64,000 nt of DNA from Ulota crispa (lineage: Eukaryota; Streptophyta; Bryopsida; Orthotrichales; Orthotrichaceae): the NCBI GenBank assembly GCA_963920765.1, contig OY987242.1:27056002-27120001 (forward strand). The letters run 5' to 3'. The notes below the pieces were generated by a model that saw only the letters and a program-made list of their open reading frames with translations, was not told the origin of the DNA and searched no databases. Positions 11,999-24,928 of the stretch are shown here, one piece after another (within the stretch, counting starts at the first letter, position 1; each line of letters begins with the position of its first letter). Made by a program: the position numbers and the translations under genes.

Positions 11999-12916
11999 AG
12001 GACCAAAGAGGAACCGCCAATGTACTAACAGTTTAAATAAAAACGGAAAAAATAATTATGGCATTTAACTCCAATGTAAACATCTTCATGCTATAAAAAA
12101 AAAAAGATGTTATTTTGCTTATGCATTATTTCCTTTTGCCAAAAGGAGCTTATCAATGGCTAAATACATTTTGTAGGTTAAAATGTTTGGATTGGAAATA
12201 AGGTTAAAAGCTTAACCTCTAGAGGACAATGAGCACAAATCTTGAATAACAAGTGAATGTAATTATCTCCATTGTATGGAAACTTACTAATCTCATCCTC
12301 CCATATGTTTTAAAATACTTCTGTTAGGTTTCTAATCTTCTCCCATATGTTTTAAAATACTTGCGTTAGGTTTCTAATCTTTGTATGGTGTAGATTATTT
12401 TCATAGCACGATTTTGCAATTCTAAAAATCTAAGGTGCTCCATACTCTTTTACCCATAAACGTCCAAATAAACAGTTTTCATGACAAAAAAATACTTTGT
12501 AGGCTGGTAAAAAGTCATTTTTTTTATCCAATGAAAATGATCATGGATACATGGTCCATCATTGAAGGTAAAAAGCAATCTCACTAAATGCACTTGTATT
12601 TTTAGGTAACTCAAATAGTGAGAAGATTCACAAACACAATGTTAGGTCTCATGTGGTATGCAACTTTTGGAAACAATATCAAATTGAGTGTGCATTTGCC
12701 ACACCAATGTAGCGCTACTATAGAGGCTGGCCACAATGATCAACTTAGTCTTAATGAAGATGCTAACTCTTTGTCCTTGGTTCACTCGTTCAGGGGTTAA
12801 GTATAACGATTTTAGAATAGTAGCCCAAAATAAAGATTCACTTCTATCAAAATTCTTTTAGCTAACACCTACTTAATGGAAGTTTCATAAAGAAAAAATT
12901 CCTCCTAATTTGTGTA

Positions 12917-13839
12917 TTAACCCTAAAGGACCAAGCAAAGTTTTCACCAAAAACTCTTCAAAATTGCCATTTTTAGAGCATCAACCAAATTTGAAAACAA
13001 AAACATTTATATGCATATGTGAACGTAAGTTCTTTGTAGAAGAATGGTTTTAGAAAATGTGGAAAAAAATTCAAAGTTTTCCACTAGGTGGATTGAAAAT
13101 TAGAATGGTTTGAATATTCAAAAACGTTTTGTGAAAAATCGGGCAGCTACCTTTCAAAAGGTGAAATTCCTAAGGGAAAAAGGCCATGTGGGTGGTGCTT
13201 ATGTAAATTCTTTATTCCACCTAAGTAAAGTACATGCCAAAAAAGTTTCAAATCATTTGGAGTTGTATAACATATGAAAAAAATAGTAAGTAAAAAGTAG
13301 TAGAGAATGATTCAAAACACTAAGTTGTTAAGAATTTAATTATGGAAATGAAAAATGCCAATCCCAATGGTCATAATGTTGTCATAAAAAATATTCATCC
13401 TTTCAGTTTTTTTTCTTTTTCCAAAATAATGAAAATTGAGTAAAACAAAGGACTTCAAAGTTTATTTTGGAGTAGAGAATCCATAACTGCCCACAAACAA
13501 AAAATCCTCATAACATTCATCTCGTTGATCCAAACGGAATGATTCAAAGCTTCGTACATTCACATAAATCTCCTAAGCCAATTTAAAAATTTTGTTTTTG
13601 AAAAAAGCGATTTTTAAAATTTGCCTGGGCTACCTGACAAACATAAAAAACAACATATTAGGCCATAACTTTTTACTCATAATTCCAAATGTCATGAAAT
13701 TTAGTGCATATGAAAAATAAACATTGTCCCCACATTCTATTAAAATTTCAGCCTAAAATTTGAAAAGCTCCAATCACAAGTACCTGCCCAAAATCACTAT
13801 GTTTCTTAAAAAAAGGGGGTCTAGTGCTTTAGGGGTTAA
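12917..13839 (-). mobile_element. TTAA-bounded non-autonomous transposon, copy 1 (inverted)
   Basis: The 923-bp element begins TTAACCCTAAAGGACCAAGC and ends CTTTAGGGGTTAA. Internal landmarks are shared, in reverse orientation, with 42946-43874 and 59166-60094: the frame around ACTTCAAAGTTT, GGATTTTTTGTTTGTGGGCAG read in reverse, and ATTAAGTTCTTAACAA. It holds no transposase. TTAA ends with CCC-starting inverted termini resemble piggyBac elements. This copy is the most diverged of the four. Confidence 0.75.
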
Positions 13840-14694
13840 CTCATGTTCATGATTTTTTTGTTATATACCAATAGGAGTTCTTGTAATTGATCATCTAAAC
13901 AAGTTTCATAAGGTAGAAGGCTTGAAAACCGACCATCTAAGGGCTGAAACTAAATTTTGGGGAGGTAGAACTTCTTAAAATAATTTTCAGTAAAATTTCC
14001 TTGAAAGACAAGAAGAATTGACATCTAAACCAAGTTGTTTCATATTTTTTGAAGTTTTGTAAAATTAGTTGTGAAATTTTGAAGTGAAAAGGTCACAGGG
14101 CTCTAAAATGGTGCACCTCCTCAAATGTATATCTGCTGTACATTACACAAATCTATGAAATATTCATGTACAGAATAAGAACATTTTGGAGGGTGAGCGA
14201 TTTTCGAGCCTGGACGGTTTTCGAGCCTTCTACCTTACACTACTCTCTTGCAAAATCAACTAGCTACTAATTACACTAAACAATATATTTCGTAAAGTGT
14301 GATACCTAAGGGTCAAGAGTCAACAACGACGGGAACATTATATAACATATTCTTCATACCTTTTGATACAATTACATGCCAAAGCACTTCAATCAATGCC
14401 CATGGATCTTGTGCAAAATTCCACTTTTCAAGCATTGCTCTGTACAGTACATTGCCCGCAGTACTAGGACACGATTGTGTCCCAGTCTAATAATAAAATC
14501 CCATGTCCCTTGACATAAGACCTCTAATTGGGGAAGCAAGAGATGCAAGATCTCTGCCACCACCCCAGACATAAATTCCATCATCATAACATTAAACCCA
14601 TGGATAGCACCAACTATCCAATTGCCATGAGATGGAAAGTCTCACTTACCTGGGCAAAAAGCCCCCCATATTTTTCAATACTTTTCAATATTTT

Positions 14695-17600
14695 TCAAAG
14701 AGTGGAGGAGTTGTAACTGGCGTCCACAGCGGCGATAATTTTGTTGTGCAGGGACCTTCCACAACAGGCTACAATGCCACGGTCCAGCCCTTCCAGAAAC
14801 CGACCCTTGGAGAAATCCAGAGGTCGACCGCCTGCATCGGTGACCACGCCACCGGCTTCTTGCACAATCAGCACACCTGCTGCATGGTCCCAGATCTTCT
14901 CCTTGTACCCTGTCTTGGCGAACTTCATGAAAATCTCTGCGTCTCCCCGAGCTATGGCTGCATATTTTGCCATGCTGTAAACTCGGAGTGGCTGGTTCCT
15001 GGTAACAAAAACAGAAAAATCAAAAAACACAAAATGATCATCCTTCAACAACTGTACAAAAGTGAAGTTTTGGCAATTGAACACTTGCCCTGTATTTGCA
15101 TTCAATTCCAACGTTGCACCGTGATTTTAGTCAAGTAAACAATGGAATCTGCCCCAAATTAATCCTACCACTAAAATCACAATGACCTCTTTAATATCAC
15201 ATGTAGACCTCTGTAATATCACATCTTCAGTCTCTGTTATTATGTTACTATATAATCACAAGGCCTCTCTGTAATATCACATTCCGAACTCTGTAACATC
15301 ACATCTTCGGTCTCTGTGATAGTGTAGTATCATGCTACTAAAATCACAATGACTTTTTTGATATCACATATTGACCTCTGTAATATCACATCTCCAATCT
15401 CTATGACATTGCAAATACAATCACATTGACCTCTGTAATATCACATATAGACCTCTTTGATGTCGCATCCAGTCTCTATGATATTATAAATACAATTCTG
15501 CATTCTATTCAACATATGAAAATCCTGATAAAGTTCTAATGGTGAATGCGTATCGTGGCAAGCGCCAACCGCTACCAAAGTAACTAACTTGAAAGCTCCA
15601 CTCCCCATTAGTTGCTTTTCAAATGCGGGAACGCAACAGGTTAGTTGATTTCCAACTAGCTAACGAACCTTAACACCTGAGTTGACTACTTGGCTTTACT
15701 TGGTTGGTCCAAGCAGGGTATTGAAAAATAGTATAACCTAGAGGGAGAGTCATACCACTGGTCGACTGACAGTAAACTTTCTAGGAAAATAGTTCGAAAA
15801 ATAGAAAGGAAAGAGGTTTTCTCAATTTGTCTTGAAGGTGTCTAATCAGCGAAGGATCAACTCTCTGATCCGGTATATTCTCTAGTTTAGCAAAGAAAGA
15901 CGATTAAAGAAGCTGTTGATGAAGTGATTAACGTAATGTAGGAAAGTCAAAAAACAAAAAAAACAAACTTTTGATCTTTCAATAGAGAACTCTGTCGCAT
16001 GTTAAGGTTAGTTTGTACTGTAAAGAACCCGGAGGACATCCAGCATACCATGGGGTTTCTCTCCCCGGAGGGCTTATTGACGACTCTCATAAACCCTACA
16101 AAGCGGAGCAAGTAGGATGTGACATAAGGGTGAGTCTAGTAGAAGATTTATGAAAAGGGGTTTCATATATAGAGATTGATCACATAGATCTTAGTTTTTG
16201 ACAAACACTCTAAGGTCCTCTAAACTTGCATAAGACTTCGCCACCTTTCATTATCTAAAGGTGAATTGGAAGGCTTTTATTATGCATAATAAAGAAAGTA
16301 ATTCAGAAGCTCAGAAAGACGTGCAAAGGAAAGGGGTCTGGTGGTACCTCAAACCCAAAGTGTTTGCCAGGCCGGCAGTGAAAGAATGACTGGAGTTGGC
16401 TTTCTCCACCGGTTCACAAAAGGTAGCGTCTGCCGGGTCAACAACGGAGGAGACGCACACCTCACGAGGAGCATGCACCTCGTTGAACGTTTTCCCATTG
16501 AAAATCATGGGCTGCATCCATGCTCGCCCTTCTCCTTTCTGAGCTGTCATGACACACCCCCTGTGCCAATGCCCGGGGTCTGGTGGCGCTATTTGCATTG
16601 CCATTCGGTAATACCTGTTAATAATAAATCCCAAACGTTCACTACCGTTAATCCTCCAACAGATCCTTCAAGAGAGTTTGATGGAAGAGAAGTATAAACC
16701 CGTTCACACCAAAAAGATATCTGCTGAGAGAAATCTAGGCAAGGTAAGTAGAATCGATAGTAGAGAATCCATCCCCTAGAGGTGTTCTAGAAAACCTAGC
16801 CACATCACAATTGACCAAAGCTTGCAACCTTAAATGGAGGTACAATTGACACGGCTAAGTTTTAAGAGGACGACGCTATTTTGTGAGTGTAAAACAGTGA
16901 GCCATGAGCGGTGAGCCAAGATTCTATGCACAAGAATTTTTTATGAGGTCAAAATCAATGAAAAAACTAAAATAACAGCAAGTTTTTCAAGAGATGAAAG
17001 TTTAAAATGCAACATTATAGAACCCGGTGTACACAATTATAGGTAAAATTTAGTATTTTGACAAAAAATCCAAGCTCACGGCTCACAGATCCCAGCTCAC
17101 GATACAGCATTCTCTTCAGTTTCAAGATTACCTTAGTGAGGACCAACTAGTGAATTAAAGTAACTGGAAATGGTAAAAAAACAGAATTAGGTTATGAAAA
17201 GTTTGAAAGGGTTGCTACGAAGAAGAATGCTCTATAGAGAATGAAGACATGTTTATGGGCCAGACTGCTGAAAAGTGTGTGATTATGACAAGGGTTGCTA
17301 CGAAGGAGAATATTCAATAGAAAATGAAGACATGTTTATGGGCAAGACTACAGGAAGTGTGTGATTATAAAGAGGGCAGAGATGCATACTTGTGATGATA
17401 TCCCAACCAAGCGGTTTTCATGGGAAAGTTGGGGCACCCTAAAACACCCAGCACAACTTCGCCATCATCGACAAGAGCCAGAGCCACCGCGTACTGATCC
17501 CCACGAACAAACCCTAAAGTGCCGTCCACAGGATCCAGCACCCAGTGACGCCCTTTCAGGCCACCAGGAGCAGTTCCTTTGTTGATGAACTTGAGCACTT

Positions 17601-20088
17601 CGTACGAGCACAGTGGCTGCTTCGGAGGCGCTACGCCCACCACGGAGGCCTCACACAAGCATTCGTTCACAGCATTGACGACCCGTTGTGACATGGCGAT
17701 GCCACTCTGACCCCTTAAACCCTTCGTGTCTTCCTCGGCCACCATGGGAATCTCCTCCCCTTGGAACGATTGCGAGAGCACCCAGCTCACCACTGCTTGC
17801 ACCCCCCAATCTGTTCATGTCACAAAACTTCATCAGCACCTGTTTACTCACAGTTCCACACACGGAAATCTTCACCAAGTGCTATAAACTTAACAATTCA
17901 AAGCTTGGCGTTCCAAAAAACACTCAAATTCGTCATGGACTGTCTAATGCAACGGAACAGGAAATGAAAGTTAGGGGTGTGAAACTCGAAGGTTGGGATA
18001 TATATCTATCTATAGTACTAAGTGGGAGGATTTCTATGAGTGCACCCTTTTCTAGAACCCTCTAGAACTCTTTGGTGTAAGTTGAAGCAATAAAAGACAC
18101 CCCAAATATAGAACACCAAGTGCCCTCCAACCATGCCCTTTTCCAAAATTTTCTAGAATTTTTTGGTGGGAGTTGAAACAATAAAGGATGACCTGTATAT
18201 AGAACACCAAACGCCCTCCAACCATACGCTAGGAAACCAATAAAACGCCAAGCACTCTAGCAAAGAACTAAAGAGTAGCATGGTGATGAAGGCAATTACT
18301 GTTTTTTTGGTTTCAAAAGAGGACCACAATGACAATGCATTTAGATTCTAGACCAATTGTGAGGTATTGAGTTCCTATTAAGTTGGATGTTGTATTATCC
18401 ATGCATGTCCAACTTGCACAAAGCGTGTACCCGTATTAATACTAGTGTGCAAGTACCTGCCACTGTGATTAGTGATTTGTCCTTCTTTTTGTCGGCTTTC
18501 TCCTCGTGACGGAGCAGCCTCTCCTGAACACGTTGGCTCAGCATGCACGCAAGCTGGACTGCTTGAATAGCCGCGGCCATTTCTCTCCCGTATTTGCCCT
18601 GCACATCTGGTTTGATTTTTAATTGGTCTTCTTGCAGCGAAGTTGGCCACCGGTCCCACTCTTTGGCTGGCTCCACATCCGGTGCTTGCTCTACAACAGG
18701 AAGTGGTTGTTGACCATCAAAAAGTCCCACAGTCTGCGATGGGTCGGGGTGAATGGTGACAAGGTCTTCAGGTATTACTTCCAGAAACACCGGTTCATCA
18801 CTCGCTTGTGTGTTGTAATCACTCACTACACTATCTGGTGGAGGAGAACTACTGGAAGCATTTGTGAAATTGTGTGATGCACCGTTGGAATCTGCACTGG
18901 TTGAAGGACCTGCTGAACTGCTCATCTCCTGAACAGAACAACGACCACGGTCAGAAAAACCGAGAAATTATTGAATCAAAATTAAGTATTTCTTCAGAAC
19001 TAAAGGAAACACTCCCTACTTTTGTAATTTCAAGAGTAGTAGTAGTGGCATGCCACAGGTTGAGAACAGCGCAAACTAAGAGTTGCTATTAAGCGAAATT
19101 AAGTTCTGACATACTCTCGAGTAGGAAGACAACGGTTCATTAGCTTGAGGAGCTGTTACTGGTTCAAATTGAGCTCAATTTCGCAACACAAAGTATCAAG
19201 GATTCCTTCTCACAGGGTACTCAATCCCAGTTCTCTACAATATTACGTCAGTTTCAACAAGTATGGAATACATCACCCAAAAATGAGGTAGCAAAAGTGA
19301 ATAAAATATAACGATAACTATCAGACGTGGTAAAGTAGGAAGATTTTTTATGGTTTGCCCTAATCCATACTAGTTTTTGTGTGGAAACTAAACCTAAAAC
19401 AATCGAACGGTAACAAGTCTGTCAACCAAAACAAACAAAAAATCCAATGCAGGAAAGCAATCAAGGAGAGGAAGATGTTTAACAGCAAGCCCTAATCCCT
19501 GGTACTCGAGAAGGAGACAGACACCTGCTGGACTCCGGAATGGAAAAAAATCTTGCAAAATACCTCTTCAGAAACAGAGACACCGCCACTATGCCGCAAT
19601 CCTCTGGAACCGCCTTGCTCAACCTGCACACTACCCTTGTGGTTCTCTGCAACGGGAGGAGAGAAGAGAACAGAGTCCAAATCCTCACTCCCCTGCCACA
19701 GTTTGTCCAGCGCAGACACAGACGCCACCAATTCGGTGTCTTCATCTCCTTGCTTCACTTCCACACCCCCTGCTTCGCCCTTAACCTTTTCCGGACCTAC
19801 ATTGGACGTTCCTGTGCAGCAGCTCCGTCTACTCGTGCCCCGAACGTCATAAAACACCCGTCGTCTCGTGGTGCTCAAATTCGGGAACTGCACAATCCTT
19901 GAAATCGTAGCACGGTGCAGCAGACTCGACGCTCCAGCAGGAATCCAGTGTGACGTGGACGCCATAGCCGGTGTCAATTTAGCATAAGAATTCAGAGTAT
20001 CATGGCGGAGATGACGCCGATTTTCATTGCTACCACTGCTAAACCGTTGTGTAGTAGTAAAAGCTCGGAGAAGAGAGGTGATGGCCAT
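14695..20088 (-). CDS. AHL: AHL-type 3'(2'),5'-bisphosphate nucleotidase (PAP phosphatase), five exons
   Basis: The predicted enzyme removes the 3'-phosphate of PAP (3'-phosphoadenosine 5'-phosphate), a by-product of sulfation. Exons join in frame with GT-AG introns: 20088-19564, 18928-18457, 17810-17390, 16614-16348 and 14998-14695, giving 662 residues and a TGA stop. An in-frame TAA just upstream fixes the ATG at 20088. The catalytic domain starts near residue 287 (KYGREMAAAIQAVQ). It carries ITVADWGVQAVVSW, VAEED at about 356-360, WVLDPVDGTLGFVRGD (metal-binding DPxDGT) and WDHAAGVLIVQEAGG, the two inositol-monophosphatase-superfamily signatures. All catalytic motifs look intact. The C-terminal exon matches plant AHL (GGRPLDFSKGRFLEGLDRG). 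Plant AHL/SAL proteins are about 350-400 residues, so the first roughly 285 residues are an extension. It starts MAITSLLRAF and is Arg/Ser/Thr-rich, as in an organelle transit peptide; the second part is acidic and Ser/Pro-rich. M177 in exon 2 is a possible alternative start. Confidence 0.93.
15170..15492. repeat. Minisatellite in AHL intron 4
   Basis: Degenerate units built on GACCTCTGTAATATCACAT and CAGTCTCTRTGATA repeat about ten times between exons 4 and 5 of the AHL gene. Larger modules (CACTAAAATCACAATGAC at about 15169 and 15336) suggest duplicated blocks. Confidence 0.8.
17209..17372. repeat. 82-bp tandem duplication in AHL intron 3
   Basis: GGGTTGCTACGAAG, GAATGAAGACATGTTTATGG and GTGTGTGATTAT occur in the same order at 17209 and again at 17291. 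The second copy ends just before exon 3. Confidence 0.85.
18040..18232. repeat. About 95-bp tandem duplication in AHL intron 2
   Basis: Two diverged copies share CCCTTTTC...TTCTAGAA, TTTGGTG, GTTGAARCAATAAA, TATAGAACACCAA and GCCCTCCAACCAT. Confidence 0.75.
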
Positions 20089-20992
20089 ACTTGCGCCTCT
20101 CTCTGAGCTGTACACTTATCTACCATCCTCGTCCGTCCTGAAACGCAGAGGGTTTGGCAATTCAAAAATTTTGCTTCACAAACACTCAGACTATTTACTC
20201 CCGGAGCTCGCACTCAAACTGCAAGCACCAGCACCACTTCCAGTTAACCCTAGCGTCAAATTCTACCGTCCAGGAGGCGTAATTCGGGAGAAATGAGCTC
20301 CCGAATTGCTAAGCACAAACCACAAATCACGCTCCACAACCGCCACTAACTCGATGAAAAGTACGAAACGTGGCACGTTTTTTTTCTTTTTTCAAACCAG
20401 CAGCTCCATAACTGCGATGTCTGCAACCGCTATCAGCCATCTCGAGCTCATCACTGCACACTAGCTCGGGAGGCGGTGTCGAGGAAGTGGAAAACAGTGC
20501 TTGGGAGAGAATGATCCTGTTAACGAAGATGATGATTATGCTTGATGCGGATACAGTAAGATTCACAAGTGCCGCTCATCTCGACTTCCTCATTGGACAG
20601 CCATAAAAAAGGAAACCTTTAAACCTTCCATAGATTCCTACTATTCGAGATATGCTTCATCCGTTTTAGGCTCCGTCATCCCCCATGCCGGAATGTGTCT
20701 TCGTCGACAGAGCTCTATATTTAGCACTATCCGTCAGTAGGTTCCGTTCCGTGGTCCCTTTTGCCTTTTTTGGAGAGTTGAATTTTATAAATTTTCCTAA
20801 AAGAGGAAAAGTACTTCCATGACCTTTTTCATGATGGTGCGTGAAATTCTGATGATGTGAGGATTTGAAGAACGCTGGAGAGATCGAGTGAGCTCCTGGT
20901 TTTTTGATGCGTCACTGCTGCCGCCCCTTCGCATCCATTTCTGTTCCTCTTCACCATCCTCTCTCTCTCTCGAGTGCCCTGAAGCTCAAGCA
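20089..20992. promoter_or_regulatory. Divergent intergenic region between AHL and the 20.9-kb ORFs
   Basis: This GC-richer stretch separates the minus-strand AHL start from plus-strand ORFs and probably holds both promoters. No unambiguous TATA box was identified. A minus-strand frame at 20327-20566 contains an ATG-started 37-residue peptide (MADSGCRHRS...) and could be an upstream ORF or 5' exon of AHL, but I cannot support it as a gene. Confidence 0.4.
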
Positions 20993-21175
20993 ATGGCAAG
21001 TATCGAGACTTCTCCACAGACGGCAAGCAAAATGGAGCACGATGGAGCTGCATCGGTGGCTGACAATGAGAAAGTTGGCATGCTTGGCATGTCAAAAGCA
21101 GGGTTTGCAAAGTCTCAATTGCCTGGATCATTGGTGTTGTCTTCAGGAGGCATGTTGGCGTTACCGAAGCTTTGA
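20993..21175 (+). CDS. Small unrecognised ORF (60 codons)
   Basis: The ATG at 20993 opens MASIETSPQTASKMEH and the frame closes after LALPKL. Base composition is clearly GC-richer than the surroundings, as for the neighbouring real exons. It may be an upstream ORF or first exon of a transcript that includes the ORFs at 21210 and 21798. A possible donor (GGTGAGAG) lies at about 21200. No family is recognised. Confidence 0.35.
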   Translation: MASIETSPQTASKMEHDGAASVADNEKVGMLGMSKAGFAKSQLPGSLVLSSGGMLALPKL

Positions 21176-21209
21176 GCAACTGCTGCCAAGTCCAAAACCG
21201 GTGAGAGAG

Positions 21210-21539
21210 ATGGACTGCTTCTCGTCCACCATTCAAGAGTATCAGCCCATCCTCATAGGAGCAGGATGCCTGGCCTTCGGGTACATGTATGGACGCCATT
21301 GCAGGAGCGTCATGGAAAATCCAATTGCTGCACCCACGGTGTCGGATGCTGCTTGCTGCGCTGGAACTGAGAGTTTCAATTACATCCCCGAACCTGCTGC
21401 TGCTGCAATGGTGGACCCCGAAACCATGGCAATCGTTAGGCAGTGGCTTAACCCCGCCGAAGCAGATTGGGTACGAACCTCAAAACGAAACCCTAACGTG
21501 AAACCCCAAGGATTCATGCTTTTCCAGCGACCGATTTGA
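21210..21539 (+). CDS. Unrecognised small membrane-anchored protein candidate
   Basis: This 109-residue frame starts MDCFSSTIQEYQP. A short hydrophobic segment (PILIGAGCLAFGYMYG, residues about 13-28) could be a single membrane anchor and is followed by RHC. The remainder is Ala/Pro-rich with an acidic patch. A GT dinucleotide after EADW (about 21470) could be a splice donor, so the true C-terminus is uncertain. No family is recognised. It lies between two other GC-rich ORFs on the same strand. Confidence 0.4.
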   Translation: MDCFSSTIQEYQPILIGAGCLAFGYMYGRHCRSVMENPIAAPTVSDAACCAGTESFNYIPEPAAAAMVDPETMAIVRQWLNPAEADWVRTSKRNPNVKPQGFMLFQRPI

Positions 21540-21797
21540 TTGTGCAAAACAAGATAGCAAAATCGTTACAATTTTGCGGACATTTGGTTGGAGTGCAGGA
21601 CTCCTCGGACAGAGAGCTGACGGAGAAACCAGAGCGGTGTGCGAAACGGGATCTCGAGGTCTTACCGAGGAAGAAGGAAGACATGATTTGGAACCACAAC
21701 GTATCTAAGGTGCTCGATCAATCGATCAATCTCTCCTCTTAAAGCGCGCTATCTCTACGTCGATTGCGAAGCAATTGTAACTGACACGAAAACCTAA

Positions 21798-22520
21798 ATG
21801 CAGAAACAAAAGAGCGCACCAGCAGTGATGCGGGAAGTGGTGCGAACCAAGCCCGAGTCGGACCAAGACAGCGACGACGAGCTCTTGGCGCAACGGCTGG
21901 ATTTTTTCACGAAAAGCCTGTCGGGAACACGAGCATCCATCAACAATAAGAAGAAGAAGAAGCCAAGTAGAGCGAACGAGGATCGGCACGATACAGCGAC
22001 CAGCTGCGAGGAGACCAAGAATGTGCAAGAAATCACTGCAAAGAAGGGCGTTGCGAGGTCGTTGAGTGGACTCGGTGCATTAGCCAGTCCGCAGCAGGAA
22101 GATGATGACGACGACCAGGGTGAGAGCTCTCCGGGGAGTTCTGTGGAGGATACGTGCAGGTCGCCCGAGACTGTCCACCTCGGGGATGACGATGGCGATG
22201 ATGAAGATGAGCAAGAAGATGAGGTGCTGGATCGTAGCTGTCAGGTGGAGCTTGTGAAGAAGTCGACACCAGAAACGGAGGCTGTTGCGCTCTTCCGCGT
22301 GAGCTGCACTTTGAGCAACACGTTGCACCAGCTTGTTGGAGACAACATGTCTGTGAGCTTGATGGAATCGAAGGATCACACTGGTGATGCGGATGAAGGG
22401 GGAGAGTGTGCCAATGCGAGAATGGAGGTCGACGACGCGCAGAACCATGTGGAGTCTGCTGCCGTGCGGCTTGAGCTGCCTACGAGTCCTCCGCCAGAGC
22501 TTCGTCTTCTTCACGGTTAG
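21798..22520 (+). CDS. Unrecognised acidic 240-residue protein
   Basis: The intact ATG-to-TAG frame is uninterrupted and GC-rich relative to flanking DNA. Features are a basic N-terminal part with KKKKKPSR (about residues 52-59, a possible nuclear localisation signal), acidic runs (QEDDDDDQGE at about 99-108; DDDGDDEDEQEDE at about 128-140), then a mixed segment containing SCTLSNTLHQLV. It looks largely disordered with charged blocks, as in many nuclear proteins, but I recognise no domain. It may be one exon of a longer gene including the ORFs at 20993 and 21210. Confidence 0.55.
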   Translation: MQKQKSAPAVMREVVRTKPESDQDSDDELLAQRLDFFTKSLSGTRASINNKKKKKPSRANEDRHDTATSCEETKNVQEITAKKGVARSLSGLGALASPQQEDDDDDQGESSPGSSVEDTCRSPETVHLGDDDGDDEDEQEDEVLDRSCQVELVKKSTPETEAVALFRVSCTLSNTLHQLVGDNMSVSLMESKDHTGDADEGGECANARMEVDDAQNHVESAAVRLELPTSPPPELRLLHG

Positions 22521-24928
22521 AATCTGTCGCAACGGATTTCTTTCTTTCTTCGCACACTCCATCGCTACAACAGAGCGAAACCCTGTAGCCCTAATCCCAA
22601 ACTTCGCCATGGAGACAGACCAGGGGTAGTCACACCTTCTCCGAGACTGAATCTTTCATGAAGAATGAGAAGTTGTGGAGTGGATCAGTGAAAACGATTT
22701 GTGCTAATTATTGCTTCTTTGCTTTTTTGAAAAAATGTAAAATATTTAACCAACTTTTATACTCGGGTTTGGGAGAAGGAGTAATTCAGGGTTCCACTTG
22801 ATATCACCTCATCTTACTAGTGCAATATTCTAATTTCTCACAAAATTATTATGAGATTTAGTTTTGATGAAAGGTTGAAAGCATCCAACCTTACATCTAT
22901 AAAAAAAAATGTAGCCATCCTTGCTACTCAACCATTTTTTGGTTAGAAAAAAAGCTAAGGCCACTTCATCCAAAATATTTTCACACAAAAGCCAATACAG
23001 TAGAACTGATAATTATGATTGGAACACCAAGAATTAGATTAGTTTAAGTAAGTTATTAGTTAGTTACCTTGAGGTTAGTGCTAGGATAGCACCAAGGAGT
23101 ATTACTACTATTGAATTAATTGTTTTGGTTTATGGCTGACATATGATTTGACATTGAGATTTGTGTTGTATATTAGATTATAGAGGATATTAGTTTAGAG
23201 GATATCGGTTTAGAGGAGTTCTACTGTAGTGGGTGTCAAACCTTTTTCACCCAATAAGAGGAGGTTCAGACTAACGACTAGCCGAAAAATTTTCCAACGT
23301 GATTGGTTTGAAATCAGGGTCTCGGAAATATTTGAGATTTTTTGGTAGATTTCCTTCAATTCATGTGTTGAATCTGTTTATCAAGGTGCTCTATCTGTTA
23401 GTTTCTCTATTTCATACTATAAGTATTTTTTTTAAAGATTTATGACTAGTTTTTAGCCAAAGTTTATGATTTGCAAACGGTTTTTTCTCATTTTGATCGG
23501 CTAGCATTGAACTAGCGGTCGGTTCTTCCAGGACCTTGGGCGGGCAAAATGCAAGACAAAGTGCTAGCTTTTGTGTCTCGGCAGGTCATTAGTCTAAACA
23601 GGGCCTAAGTCTGGCTGACTTCACCCCATAATTCAGTAACTTTCACATGTTATCAGGTTTCATAACTTTATCAAGCACCTCAAGAGGTGCCACTTAATTC
23701 AAATGAGTTATGATCCCTTTTTTACAGAAAGTTATGAGGTGATCTCGTAGGGGTCCCTCTCTAACAAGGTGACCTAATCTGACAATTGCTCATTGACAAA
23801 CCCGTAGGGAAGTGTCTCCTTGACTTGTTTAATGAGAGTGCACTACAGTGTGATAGGTAGTGCATGATTGCGTGTAGTTTGGGGAGCAAGATGATGGGAT
23901 AGGGAAAAGGGGAAAGAGTTGTGCAGGGGAAGCAATTAAAATTATCAAGTGGTTTGTGAAGCTTTGTGAGGGGTGACAACTCTATGGACTATTGTACAAA
24001 CAACCACTTGATAACTTTGTGTGAAATTTAGGATAAAGTTATTTGGAAATCAAAGGTTTGATACCCCCTAATGAGAGCACTTCTCTAGGAAAAATGTGTG
24101 ACTCCTCTTTTGCGAGCAGTGGAGTATGAAAAATGAGTTTACCTAGAAAATGGTGATACAATAAGAAAGCAAGTTGCATTCACATTGAAATATGAAATAG
24201 AGAGGAAGAGGGAGATGGACAAGAGACATGCATTGATAAAAACTTCATGTGCAAAAACTTCTTCATGCCCATTCTTCTCTTCTAGAGGTGAAAAAAAAAT
24301 CTCAATTTAAAAAAAATGTTATCTTTGTAAATTAAGGAGAGTGTGCCACATCCCCATTCCTTAAAGATTGAGAATGGTGTGAGGAAAGTGTGACTACGTA
24401 CCCTTATTGTTTCTTGTACCTCCCATGGACAAGAAGTCCTCATTAGGGTTTTTAGCTAGAAATGTGGGCTTTCAATCTTCAAAAATGCCATTTTCTAAAA
24501 ATAAAGTAATGGGCGTGAAGATTGGAACTCAAAAGAGAACACTGAATTGTAAGGATCACTTAAAAGAAACCAAAAAAAAATTCGACACTTTTTTGTAGCT
24601 ACATGTAAATTTGTCATTTTTTTTAAAAGCAAGGGGATGCTCAACAAAAGAATTTCAAACATTCGAAAGATTTTCAAAATCCAACCTCTCCCCTTTGGAT
24701 TTTCAAAAACCTAAAAGAAGGAAGCTTTCATGACGTGGTTGGTTACCCAAATTTTCAGCATACCTTTCAAAAACCTTTTTCAATCTTCCAATAGAAATTC
24801 CACTCTTTACTCCCCTCAATGGCCAATTTCTCAAATTTAGTATTGATTCTCGAGTAAATTAGTGCAAGATCTAGAGCTTATGTCATTTTTTAAAGTTTTA
24901 TTAAAGTAATGATGCATTTATGTAGTGT
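22521..24928. other. AT-rich intergenic DNA, no gene seen
   Basis: No conserved coding frame, RNA gene or clear transposon end was found. Short repeated phrases such as TTTAGAGGATAT at about 23180-23215 occur. Confidence 0.5.
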
